A DNA stretch of 64,000 nucleotides, from positions 1 through 64,000 of the forward strand of contig CAYLUZ010000010.1 of the NCBI GenBank assembly GCA_964387025.1. The letters are read 5' to 3'. This DNA comes from PNON01 sp964387025. GTDB taxonomy: Bacteria; Chloroflexota; Anaerolineae; Anaerolineales; Anaerolineaceae. Every line of letters starts with the position of its first letter. Position 1 is the stretch's first letter. Position numbers and translations under genes: made by a program. The notes under the pieces are model-generated. The model was not told the origin of the DNA. It searched no databases and worked only from the letters and a program-made list of their open reading frames with translations. Below, piece after piece: positions 55,198 through 63,450 of this stretch.

Positions 55198-56079
55198 GTG
55201 AAAAAGTTTTCACTTGTAATTTACTTTACCATTTTAATGATCCTTTGCTCAGTAATTATCGTTGGAGCAAAAATGCTTGGGGAACAGGGCAAATATTTAG
55301 CCCAGATATATATGTTGACTCCCGCTATTGCAGCAATAACCACTCGCATTTTTTTCTACATGCCAAAATTCAGTGATGCCAATTTACGGTTTGGAAGAGT
55401 CCGAGATTACTTCAAATTCTGGTTTGTTTCAATTCTCATCACTGTTGTTTCGTACCTATTTTTCACGATACTAGGTGGTATTAAATGGGAATTAACGGGT
55501 CAAGTATTTTTGGATCGATTAACCGAGCAATTTGCAGCAGCAGGTCAAGAAATAAATGCAGGATTGCCATCAGGTTTCACACCTTTTACAATGTTGAAGA
55601 TTTATTTTATTGGTGGCTTGACTATCTTCAATATCTTGCCAGGTATCATAACTGGATTTGGTGAAGAGTTTGGCCATCGTGGTTTTATGTTTACCCAGTT
55701 ATATAAAATTAAACCATGGGTAGGAATAGTAATTGGTGGTCTGATTTGGTATGCATGGCATTTACCATTGGCATTGCTACAACCACAACCAACACAAAAT
55801 TCTCTTTGGCTAAATTCAATTAATTTTATTATTCTAGCGGTTAGCTCCATTTGCACATTCACATATCTCGCCTATATTTATGTAAAAAGCCAGAGTGTTT
55901 GGGTTACTTCATTAGCCCATATAGCAATGAATAATTCTGCATTATCTTTTTCCTATTTTGCCATCGTACAAAATCAAACCCTTGCAAATGTTGGTCTAGC
56001 ATTGACAATGATGATTGTAATAGCCATTTTGTATTATAAAAAGGAACTAGAAATTTTCCAAAGAATACTCATAGAATAA
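55198..56079 (+). CDS. CPBP-family intramembrane metalloprotease
   Basis: 293 residues with about eight membrane helices. The CPBP/Rce1-type site is GEEFGHRGFMFT (Glu-Glu-x-x-x-Arg) and YAWHLPLALL (His), and the third His or Asn motif is in SLAHIAMNNS. The group cleaves prenylated or bacteriocin-related peptides or helps immunity. Two isoprenylcysteine-methyltransferase-like proteins lie just downstream, the eukaryotic partners of Rce1, but prenylated proteins are not established here. GTG start at 55198. Confidence 0.88.
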   Translation: MKKFSLVIYFTILMILCSVIIVGAKMLGEQGKYLAQIYMLTPAIAAITTRIFFYMPKFSDANLRFGRVRDYFKFWFVSILITVVSYLFFTILGGIKWELTGQVFLDRLTEQFAAAGQEINAGLPSGFTPFTMLKIYFIGGLTIFNILPGIITGFGEEFGHRGFMFTQLYKIKPWVGIVIGGLIWYAWHLPLALLQPQPTQNSLWLNSINFIILAVSSICTFTYLAYIYVKSQSVWVTSLAHIAMNNSALSFSYFAIVQNQTLANVGLALTMMIVIAILYYKKELEIFQRILIE

Positions 56080-56251
56080 TACTGATGAACAAGGATGCTG
56101 GTGAAGAGTGGGATAAAACTACATTTTCAAGTATTTATCTAATGTAGAATTTTCCCTGCTCCTAAGCAGAGATCCTCTACTAACTACCTGTGCCCCAAAG
56201 AGGTTACCGCAAAACATAGGACGCTACATTTAACTTTATGAGGAAAAACAG

Positions 56252-56677
56252 ATGACTATCATCAAAGTTGTTATTATTATTTTTATTTTATTAGAGTCAT
56301 CAAACGTTTTAGCACTGTATTTTGCTCCCGGGTCCAAGTATGCAAATGCTGTTGGCGTTTTTACTGCTTGGGAAAAATCCAAGCAATATCCAGAAATTCA
56401 TGATTTCGTAAAATATCTTGTTTATTGGGTTTCCGGAACAAAATTGATATTTCTCTTACTATTGGCTGTGATAATCATATTTGCCGATATTAACACACAA
56501 CAGATGAGCCTGATAGCATTGATAATTGCAACTCTGTCGTTTTATTGGCGATTATTTCCTCTCATCAAGAAAATGGATCAAAACGGACAGGTTGAACCTA
56601 AGAACTACTCCATCGTATTAGGAATCATGATCTTCGTCTTTATAACAGTGTTTGCGATCGCAGTTATTATCAAATGA
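56252..56677 (+). CDS. Four-helix membrane protein, unknown
   Basis: 141 residues with hydrophobic helices at about 4-22, 60-78, 84-100 and 118-138. The start carries LLESSNVLALYFAPGSKYANAVGVF, with a soluble PGSKYANAVG segment between helices. No family is recognised with confidence; the segment resembles small conserved membrane proteins of Anaerolineae and Bacteroidota. ATG follows GAGGAAAAACAG. It stands alone. Confidence 0.7.
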   Translation: MTIIKVVIIIFILLESSNVLALYFAPGSKYANAVGVFTAWEKSKQYPEIHDFVKYLVYWVSGTKLIFLLLLAVIIIFADINTQQMSLIALIIATLSFYWRLFPLIKKMDQNGQVEPKNYSIVLGIMIFVFITVFAIAVIIK

Positions 56678-56887
56678 TGTCAATAAAATAGTATCCCAAA
56701 AAAAATTACGAAATAATAAAAACGGGTTAACAAAGGGGAGACACCTTCGCTCTCTTCGGCAGGCAGGATTCTGTTCAAGTAAAGTTGATGCGGTTTGAAT
56801 TGTTTTGTGAAATAATAATCACAAAAGTAACAAATTTAACTTAACGTGATGCAAACCAATTGCATAGAAAAACAGGAAAGGACATTC

Positions 56888-57457
56888 ATGGATCCCAAAA
56901 TAATCATCATCATTGGTTTTTCATACTTATACGGATTCTTTGAACTATTTATGAATTTAAGGAATAAAAATAAAAGTAAAGTTACCAGATCAGGTGACAA
57001 AGGGAGCATATGGCTGCTATATGGCCTCATTACACTTGGCTATGCCCTGTCATTTGCAATCGGTGCAACAAAAATAGGCCGAATGCCTTATTGGAATACA
57101 TTTTTCGCGATTGGAGCTGTACTGGTTGTACTGGGATTAGTGATCAGAATACTTTCCATCATAACGCTCAGGCAATACTTCACCTATTCCGTTGCAAAAG
57201 TTGAAGGTCATCAATTAATAGAAACCGGGTTGTATAAAAACATCCGGCATCCCGGATACCTGGGGCAATTAATGATCTTTCTTGGGCTTTCGATCTCATT
57301 GTCCAATTGGTTATCCATTCTATTAATGATGATCCCGGTCGCAATCGGGTATCTCTACCGGATAAAAGTAGAGGAAAAATTCATGGTTGAGCAGCTTGGA
57401 GAAATCTATAAAAATTACCAGATACGGACAAAAAAAATCATTCCACGTATCTATTAA
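56888..57457 (+). CDS. Isoprenylcysteine carboxyl methyltransferase (ICMT)-like membrane protein
   Basis: 189 residues with five membrane helices. The SAM-binding end of ICMT/PEMT proteins is visible: LIETGLYKNIRHPGYLGQL and YLYRIKVEEKFMVEQLGE, each a conserved block. Bacterial members methylate small phenols, lipids or unknown carboxylates. The ATG at 56888 follows AGGAAAGGA; an upstream ATG at 56846 lacks this. Substrate unknown. Confidence 0.85.
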   Translation: MDPKIIIIIGFSYLYGFFELFMNLRNKNKSKVTRSGDKGSIWLLYGLITLGYALSFAIGATKIGRMPYWNTFFAIGAVLVVLGLVIRILSIITLRQYFTYSVAKVEGHQLIETGLYKNIRHPGYLGQLMIFLGLSISLSNWLSILLMMIPVAIGYLYRIKVEEKFMVEQLGEIYKNYQIRTKKIIPRIY

Positions 57458-57664
57458 GGTTCCCTCGACCTTACCTTTTTGATCCTGATAAGTGCGGGTG
57501 CTGCCGTATGAAGCATCACGGAAGTCAGTATAATTAATTATCAGGGTGCAGTAAATAATTTAACTTAAGCACCAGGGGTAACTAAAATAGAATATTTATC
57601 AGGAACCCTCAGTTTCTTTTCGTTATTCGGTGGTCTTTGGACAGCAATCAAAACTCGCCCCGGG

Positions 57665-58915
57665 ATGATTGGCGGGGCATTATGGCTGCCAAAACTTTGG
57701 GCAAGTGCATGGTCTCCATTTCTGGTATTGATTGGTTTTTTAGGGGCACTTCTTGGCTGGGTATCCAAAGACTACTGGATAATAGTGTCAGGCCTGCTTG
57801 GTGCTGCTCTGGGAATACGTCATACGGTTATTGTCACTAGAGGACATAACAAATTCGCTCAGGCTTTCGGGAGTAATTGGCAGGATCGCATCCCACAAGG
57901 TCTCCGGGCTCGCTTCTGGTCAAAGCGTTATCGGTTGATCCAACCCGCACCTCCCATTGTGCCCGGACATCGTAATGTGAAATTCGGAAAATCCGGTAAA
58001 GCTGATGAGTCGTTATTAAGCGACATTTGGGAACCGCCGGATGGTGTACCACGCACAGGGGAGGCGATCATTTACCTTCACGGGGGGTTATGGCAGGCGT
58101 TTGATAAGGATTTCTTGACCCAGTCCTTATTCCGTCGATTGGTTAGCCAGGGACATGTAATCATGGATGTCGCATACTCCCTTGCACCGGAAGCTGACCT
58201 AAACCGGATGCTCGGCGATGTAAAACAGGCGATCGTTTGGATGAAAACACATGCGCTGGAATATAAGATCAATCCGGATCGAATCGTCCTAATGGGTGTA
58301 TCGGGAGGGGCACATTTAGCATTACTGGCAGCTTATGCACCCGATCACCCGGCCTTTCAGCTTGTATATCCATTAGCTGATATGTCAATCCGGGCGGTCG
58401 TTTCGATGTTTGGAATATCTGATCTAAGTGCTTTTTTCCAAGAGTATGGTCAATCGACGCGCAAACAACCTGAATACTCAACGCAAATATCGGATGATTT
58501 ACGCCCGCGAGTCTTAAACAAGACCTGGATGGACAGGTTAATGACCCGAATGCGGGTATTTCCTGCCTACCGATACGGTAATATGCCTGGAGGCGCCTTA
58601 CTGCTGGTTAATCTACTTGGAGGAACCCTTAAGGAAATACCGGATATTTATCGCCAGGCATCTCCGATTGCTCATGTGGGTCCACATTGCCCGCCTACAT
58701 TACAGATATTTGATGAATATGATTTCGTTATCAACGTTTCCCAGGGTCGTCGTTTGCATCAAGCTCTTCGTGAATCTGGAGCTACATCCATCTATATAGA
58801 GATTCCTGAAACCGTACATGGCTTTGATCAATACTTCGGTGTTTCACGTCGGGTTGCACCAGCTGCGCAGTCCGCCACCTATGATATTGAGAGATTTTTG
58901 GCTCTGGAGGTTTAG
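57665..58915 (+). CDS. Alpha/beta hydrolase with N-terminal membrane segments
   Basis: 416 residues. Two hydrophobic helices (about 10-30 and 38-55) precede an esterase/lipase domain of the HSL/acetyl-hydrolase type: oxyanion motif YLHGGLW (about 138-144), nucleophile GVSGGAHLAL (about 213-222), Asp in FDEYDFVI, and His in ETVHGFDQ. Substrate unknown; short-chain esters are likely. No ribosome-binding site precedes this ATG. The same frame is open and protein-like up to 57569 but has no ATG, GTG or TTG there, so the true start may lie upstream at a rare codon or has been lost. Confidence 0.85.
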   Translation: MIGGALWLPKLWASAWSPFLVLIGFLGALLGWVSKDYWIIVSGLLGAALGIRHTVIVTRGHNKFAQAFGSNWQDRIPQGLRARFWSKRYRLIQPAPPIVPGHRNVKFGKSGKADESLLSDIWEPPDGVPRTGEAIIYLHGGLWQAFDKDFLTQSLFRRLVSQGHVIMDVAYSLAPEADLNRMLGDVKQAIVWMKTHALEYKINPDRIVLMGVSGGAHLALLAAYAPDHPAFQLVYPLADMSIRAVVSMFGISDLSAFFQEYGQSTRKQPEYSTQISDDLRPRVLNKTWMDRLMTRMRVFPAYRYGNMPGGALLLVNLLGGTLKEIPDIYRQASPIAHVGPHCPPTLQIFDEYDFVINVSQGRRLHQALRESGATSIYIEIPETVHGFDQYFGVSRRVAPAAQSATYDIERFLALEV

Positions 58916-59093
58916 AGAATCCTGTGGTTCAACAAACCTTTGGGTGTTATTAGTAATAAATATTTAAAGACAGGAGGAAATCTACCACTTCCTTAGCACA
59001 AATACTGCTTAATGTTCCTCATTCTTTCTTGTAATTGCAGCTTATCAAAAATCATTAATCCTTTAGGTGACCTCTTATACAACAGGAGTATCT

Positions 59094-59567
59094 ATGAAAA
59101 TAATCGGTAAAACGACAATAAATCCAATCATCTTTTATTCGGGGAAAATTAGCGGATATATTACCTGGATAATTCTCCTGGAAAATTTACTTAACATTAT
59201 TCCCCATCCAGGGATACACAATGCATATTTGCAATTGTTTTCAATACTATTATTAGCCATAAGTCTCGTAATCGTTACACTAAGCTTGATTGATTTAGGG
59301 AAATCGACAAGGTTGGGGTTGCCAACAGAAAAAACCACACTAAAAACAAACGGGGTTTATCGATATAGCAGGAATCCAATGTATTTCGGATTTAATTTGT
59401 TAACTATTGCATCCATGCTTTATTGGATAAATATTATAGTAATAATACTGGGGATATACAGCATCATCACATATCATTTAATAATCCTGGGCGAAGAGAA
59501 GTTTTTGGAAGAACGATTTGGAGAAGAATATTTCAGCTATAAAAATAAAGTAAGAAGATATATATAA
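59094..59567 (+). CDS. ICMT/PEMT-like membrane methyltransferase, second copy
   Basis: 157 residues with four membrane helices. The C-terminal conserved blocks are NGVYRYSRNPMYFGFNLL and LGEEKFLEERFGEEYFSYK. The same fold as the protein at 56888-57457 but not closely alike, so probably separate acquisitions. AGGAG precedes the ATG at 59094 by five bases. Substrate unknown. Confidence 0.85.
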   Translation: MKIIGKTTINPIIFYSGKISGYITWIILLENLLNIIPHPGIHNAYLQLFSILLLAISLVIVTLSLIDLGKSTRLGLPTEKTTLKTNGVYRYSRNPMYFGFNLLTIASMLYWINIIVIILGIYSIITYHLIILGEEKFLEERFGEEYFSYKNKVRRYI

Positions 59568-59853
59568 ACCGCCGGCTCAGAGAGCACAGGCTTTACTAAT
59601 AGCACCAGGCCAGATATCCGCTTGCATTGTTTACAGGCTCTGTTCATGCCTGCTCACCTTCCGGTCACCTAAAGAAAGCTTTGCAAGCCCAACCTTTGGT
59701 CGGTGTTGAGAAGGTAGCTAATTCAGTTAAAACCTCTTTGTTCCAAATGGTTGCCGGGTGAAATCTATAAACCGTATAATGGAGTACTAACAACCTTGCC
59801 TTCATTAAGCCGAGACGACTTAATGGAATTATCAAAGAATACCAGGAGAATAT
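59568..59853. other. Intergenic region with a possible gene remnant
   Basis: 286 bases. A frame open from 59603 to the TGA at 59759-59761 has no start codon but reads like the end of a protein (VGVEKVANSVKTSLFQMVAG). It may be a decayed gene fragment. I could not match it to any family. Confidence 0.35.
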
Positions 59854-61011
59854 ATGTCAAAAAAGTTGGTCAACACAATCATCATTTTAACCCTGATCGC
59901 CCTGCTGGCGACCGCATGTCAACCCAGCCCTACGATCGTCCCAACTACAATTCCAAACACCCCGATACCCACATCGACAATCCTTCCCAGTGCGGTGCCG
60001 GCTCATCCGCAATCAGACCCGAACGCTGTACGGATTGAATTAAATAATACAACCATGCAGGTTTCACCGGGGGATATTGGTCCCAACGCTACGCTGCAAT
60101 TTGTGTTTGCTGCATCCGCCGGTCAGGTTGCGACCGTCGACGCTGCCGCTGAACCATCAAATGGTGTGATCATTTTCGTTTGGGGAGCAGATGGCGTAGT
60201 GTTGACGCCAGAAACATATGAGGTTTCAACCTGGCTAGGTACGGTCCCCTCTACACAGGATTATTATATTGCTGTGAGTTCAGTTTCAGCACAAACCATT
60301 AACTACACATTGTCTTTGAGAATACCACCGCTTACCCCCCCGGAAGCGTCGCGCATCCAGTTCCAACCAGATACAACCAGCTGGTACACCCCGGGTGACC
60401 TGCCTCCAAATGGATCAATACGCTTTGTTCTTAACGCGGTCGAAGGTCAACAGTTAACAGTCAACCTTTCCACTGAACCGGCAGAAAGTGCTTTCCTTTA
60501 TATTTGGAGCGCAGACGGCACAGTGTATACGCTTATGGCTCCCACACAAACGTGGACAGGTGCTTTTTCTTCGAACCAGGATTATTACATTGAGGTCAGA
60601 TCGGTATCCGCGCAACAGATCAACTATCAGCTCAATGTGGAAATTCCTGCCATATCAGAAATTCCGCCGACTACAGATATGCCGAGAATAAACGTAGACA
60701 AACCGATTCGGTTTGCAGAGGGTCCGTTGGATGTTACCCTGGACGGATCCGTTATTAGAGGGGAACGTGACCGTTATACCCTGAGCATGCAGACTGGCGA
60801 GATATTGAGTGTCGTAATCTCGTCGCTTGAAGGAAATGCCTCTTTCTCCATTTTGGATCCGAGTCAAACCCCCATGCCTGGCACCGAAGAATACAAGGAA
60901 GCAATCCAATGGTCGATTGTGGCTCAATCAGAAGGTGAGTATTCCATCATAGTTGGTCCAACACGCGGTAATGCAACATATACTCTGGTGGTTCAGGTGA
61001 GCAGCCAGTAG
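59854..61011 (+). CDS. Lipoprotein with tandem repeated beta domains
   Basis: 385 residues. The signal peptide ends in LATAC (lipobox), followed by a Thr/Pro-rich linker (about 24-55). Two near-repeats at about 60-165 and 170-270 share PNATLQFVFAA/PNGSIRFVLNA, DGVVLTPETYEVSTW/DGTVYTLMAPTQTW, TQDYYIAVSSVSAQTINYTL/NQDYYIEVRSVSAQQINYQL (each block conserved). A third, more distant copy (about 285-385) ends the protein. The repeats look like bacterial pre-peptidase C-terminal (PPC)-type beta domains. It is a surface or secreted protein of unknown job. Confidence 0.85.
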   Translation: MSKKLVNTIIILTLIALLATACQPSPTIVPTTIPNTPIPTSTILPSAVPAHPQSDPNAVRIELNNTTMQVSPGDIGPNATLQFVFAASAGQVATVDAAAEPSNGVIIFVWGADGVVLTPETYEVSTWLGTVPSTQDYYIAVSSVSAQTINYTLSLRIPPLTPPEASRIQFQPDTTSWYTPGDLPPNGSIRFVLNAVEGQQLTVNLSTEPAESAFLYIWSADGTVYTLMAPTQTWTGAFSSNQDYYIEVRSVSAQQINYQLNVEIPAISEIPPTTDMPRINVDKPIRFAEGPLDVTLDGSVIRGERDRYTLSMQTGEILSVVISSLEGNASFSILDPSQTPMPGTEEYKEAIQWSIVAQSEGEYSIIVGPTRGNATYTLVVQVSSQ

Positions 61012-61453
61012 TTAAGTAGGTTGGTTGAGGGTCTTAACCTGAAACCCAACGATCGCAAAAAAGCGGTTCCAACAGAGGTATCGAGGGACTGCTATTAAGG
61101 GCAATAGCAATAGCGATCGCAATGATCAGGGGGACGAACTTGTCATGCTTACGACAGAGATCGTTCAGCAGCCCTGTGGGCAAAACATTACCATTCGCCA
61201 TAGAAACTCTTTATTCTAATAAGGGTTACAAAAGTTATCCCGGAGGCAATCCAGTTCCTCCAGTTCTTGTTATTGTCTGGTTTCGGAAAACCACTCAACC
61301 CGACTTCCACGAGATCTGAGGATCTGATCATACGTCGGGAAATACGATTTCCCCAATAAAGTATAAGGTTTGTAGAATGATTTGATGATAATAATCCAAC
61401 GAATGCGTATAATGAATAGTGAAGACAAGTTAATGAAAGAAAGGACAAAAAAC
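61012..61453. other. Intergenic region without a clear gene
   Basis: 442 bases. A minus-strand frame of about 55 residues (ATG near 61200) holds a hydrophobic IAIAIAIA stretch but lacks a ribosome-binding site. A perfect palindrome GGGAAAT-ACG-ATTTCCC lies at 61337-61353. Nothing else is recognised. Confidence 0.45.
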
Positions 61454-62320
61454 ATGAATAAAACAGACCGCAATTCTTTAATCGTTTTTCCATTCCTTGT
61501 ATTGATCGGTTTTCTTTTTGCTTTTGCTGGAAGCCAGGGGGGCATTTCTGTGGCTGGTGTTCCCGTGTTTGGGTTGATGGTGGGGTTAGCCTTCCTCATC
61601 CAATGGCTGGTCTTCATCCCGGCATATCTAGGGCAGACTGAAAAATTCTTCGACCTGACGGGCAGCCTCACGTATATATCCGTGATCACCCTTGCCTTGA
61701 TCCTGAGTAAGGCCTTCGACGGCAGGTCAATACTCCTATTTGTGCTGGTTATAATCTGGGCTGTACGCCTAGGGGTTTTCCTTTCACGCCGGGTGAAAAA
61801 AGCAGGGAAGGATGACCGTTTTGATGAGATCAAACCATCCTTCTTCCGTTTCCTGAACGTCTGGAACATCCAGGCATTATGGGTATCATTCACCGTGGCT
61901 GCAGCGTTAATTGCTATAACTTCCACCCAACACAAAGAATTGGATGTATTTGCAATCGTCGGGTTCGTGATTTGGGTGATCGGGTTTGGTATCGAGGTGA
62001 TGGCAGATTCTCAAAAAAGCCGCTTCAATGCAAATCCGGAAAACAAGGGGAAGTTCATCCAAACCGGATTGTGGTCGCGATCCCGCCACCCCAATTACTT
62101 TGGAGAAATTTTACTATGGGTAGGGATCGCGATCATCACCCTGCCAGTCCTGCAAGGTTGGCAATGGATCGGTCTGATCTCTCCCTTGTTTGTCACACTG
62201 CTCCTCACCCGGGTCAGCGGTGTTCCCCTGTTGGAAAATAAGTCCGACAAGAAATGGGGTGGCCAGGAAGATTATGAGGCCTATAAAAAGAGGACACCTG
62301 TATTGATTCCCCGGCTGTGA
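61454..62320 (+). CDS. DUF1295/steroid-5-alpha-reductase-like membrane protein
   Basis: 288 residues with seven or more membrane helices. The C-terminal block KFIQTGLWSRSRHPNYFGEI and RVSGVPLLENKSDKKWG are the marks of DUF1295, a relative of steroid 5-alpha-reductase and of ICMT. Members use NAD(P)H or SAM on lipids; the activity of bacterial copies is unknown. The ATG at 61454 follows AAGGA by eight bases; the longer upstream frame is not supported. Confidence 0.88.
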   Translation: MNKTDRNSLIVFPFLVLIGFLFAFAGSQGGISVAGVPVFGLMVGLAFLIQWLVFIPAYLGQTEKFFDLTGSLTYISVITLALILSKAFDGRSILLFVLVIIWAVRLGVFLSRRVKKAGKDDRFDEIKPSFFRFLNVWNIQALWVSFTVAAALIAITSTQHKELDVFAIVGFVIWVIGFGIEVMADSQKSRFNANPENKGKFIQTGLWSRSRHPNYFGEILLWVGIAIITLPVLQGWQWIGLISPLFVTLLLTRVSGVPLLENKSDKKWGGQEDYEAYKKRTPVLIPRL

Positions 62321-62461
62321 TAATGTTCAATTATTAATAGCTCCATTTTGGGAATCCGATCGAGTGGAAATGATGTTTGGCATATATCACAGTAACCAGA
62401 ACATTGTTTATTTTAAGAATAGCCTTCAATGATAATAGTTTCAATCTTGGCAGGCAAATAG

Positions 62462-63358
62462 ATGCAGACCTATGAAATTAAGGAATATCAAAAGGGTTTT
62501 GAACACGATCAGGTTAGAATCGGCATTGATGTCGCCCGAAATTGGATCTGGCCATACGCTTATAACCTGGAAGACCTTATAAGTATCCATGCCAGTCCCG
62601 GTTTTGATCCTGACACCCGGCAATACTGCTTTCTTGCTGGTGAAATGGTCGGCTATATCGTTTCGGTGATTTCGCCATTTCAGGGTAATGAAATCATAGA
62701 GGCTAATCTGGATTTTCCACGAATGCTGCCAGGACACGAACAGGCTGCCGAATTGTTGATGGAAAAAGCAATAGAAACACTAAAGAACAAAGGTGTGATG
62801 CGTATTTCAGGCAGAGTAACAACAATGTGCCCATATGATATTCATTTAGCAGAAAAATCGGGTTTTTCCATTTACGATTGGGGTTACAAACTCTATTATT
62901 CCTATAATACAGATAAGGGTAAACTCAACATACCTTTTGGGTTAGTTGTGGAGGTAGACCCTGAAAATGATTTGGATGAATGTGCTGAAATTGCCGCCAA
63001 ATGGTATAAACGCCCGTCAAAGTGGTGCTTGACCCATTTGCAGGAATGGCATAAAGCTGGCATTATTACCCATACATGTATTAGAAAAAATGGAACCTTA
63101 ATCGCAGCCTGCATGGCGGCTCCCAATGAAATTCGTCCATCTACAGCAGCGATACATTATATTTACTCCCCCGAAGAACAATTCTTGAAACCTATGCTCA
63201 TAAATGTGGTTAACAAATCCGTTGACTACGGTGTTCTAAATGTTATTGCTGATCTAATTAATGAACAAAGAGAATATGAACCGGTGTACCAGGAATTGGG
63301 TTTCACCAGAGTTGCAGAATGGGCACGCTGCGAAAAAAATAGCATGAATTTATCGTAA
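62462..63358 (+). CDS. GNAT-like acyltransferase, divergent
   Basis: 298 residues. The N-terminal half (about 40-160) has the shape of a GNAT domain (CFLAGEMVGYIVSVIS, a loop, then AAELLMEKAIETL and AEKSGFSIYDWGYKLYY), but the usual Q/R-x-x-G-x-G/A motif is replaced by PGHEQAAE. The C-terminal half (about 165-298) looks like a second, shorter copy ending in YEPVYQELGFTRVAEW. Substrate unknown. I infer the family from the layout only. Confidence 0.6.
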   Translation: MQTYEIKEYQKGFEHDQVRIGIDVARNWIWPYAYNLEDLISIHASPGFDPDTRQYCFLAGEMVGYIVSVISPFQGNEIIEANLDFPRMLPGHEQAAELLMEKAIETLKNKGVMRISGRVTTMCPYDIHLAEKSGFSIYDWGYKLYYSYNTDKGKLNIPFGLVVEVDPENDLDECAEIAAKWYKRPSKWCLTHLQEWHKAGIITHTCIRKNGTLIAACMAAPNEIRPSTAAIHYIYSPEEQFLKPMLINVVNKSVDYGVLNVIADLINEQREYEPVYQELGFTRVAEWARCEKNSMNLS

Positions 63359-63372
63359 TGGACCATTTGCCA

Positions 63373-63400
63373 TTGTCTTGAAATATCGGTTTGTTATAAT
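63373..63400 (+). promoter_or_regulatory. Promoter of the sensor gene
   Basis: TTGTCT (63373-63378), a 16-base spacer and TATAAT (63395-63400) lie about 50 bases before the ATG of the sensor gene. Confidence 0.55.
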
Positions 63401-63450
63401 AAAGTAAATAATATATTTTCTCACTTTAAATAAAAGATAGTTGGTGAGGT

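Noticed and set aside
61037..61203. Minus-strand frame of about 55 residues with an IAIAIAIA stretch
   Set aside because: No ribosome-binding site and the repeat arises from a short GCAATA-type nucleotide repeat.
54761..61453. Possible integron cassette array (many small unrelated genes on one strand)
   Set aside because: No integrase is in the window and I could not find paired RYYYAAC/GTTRRRY attC sites; ATTTAACTT occurs three times but without the matching half.
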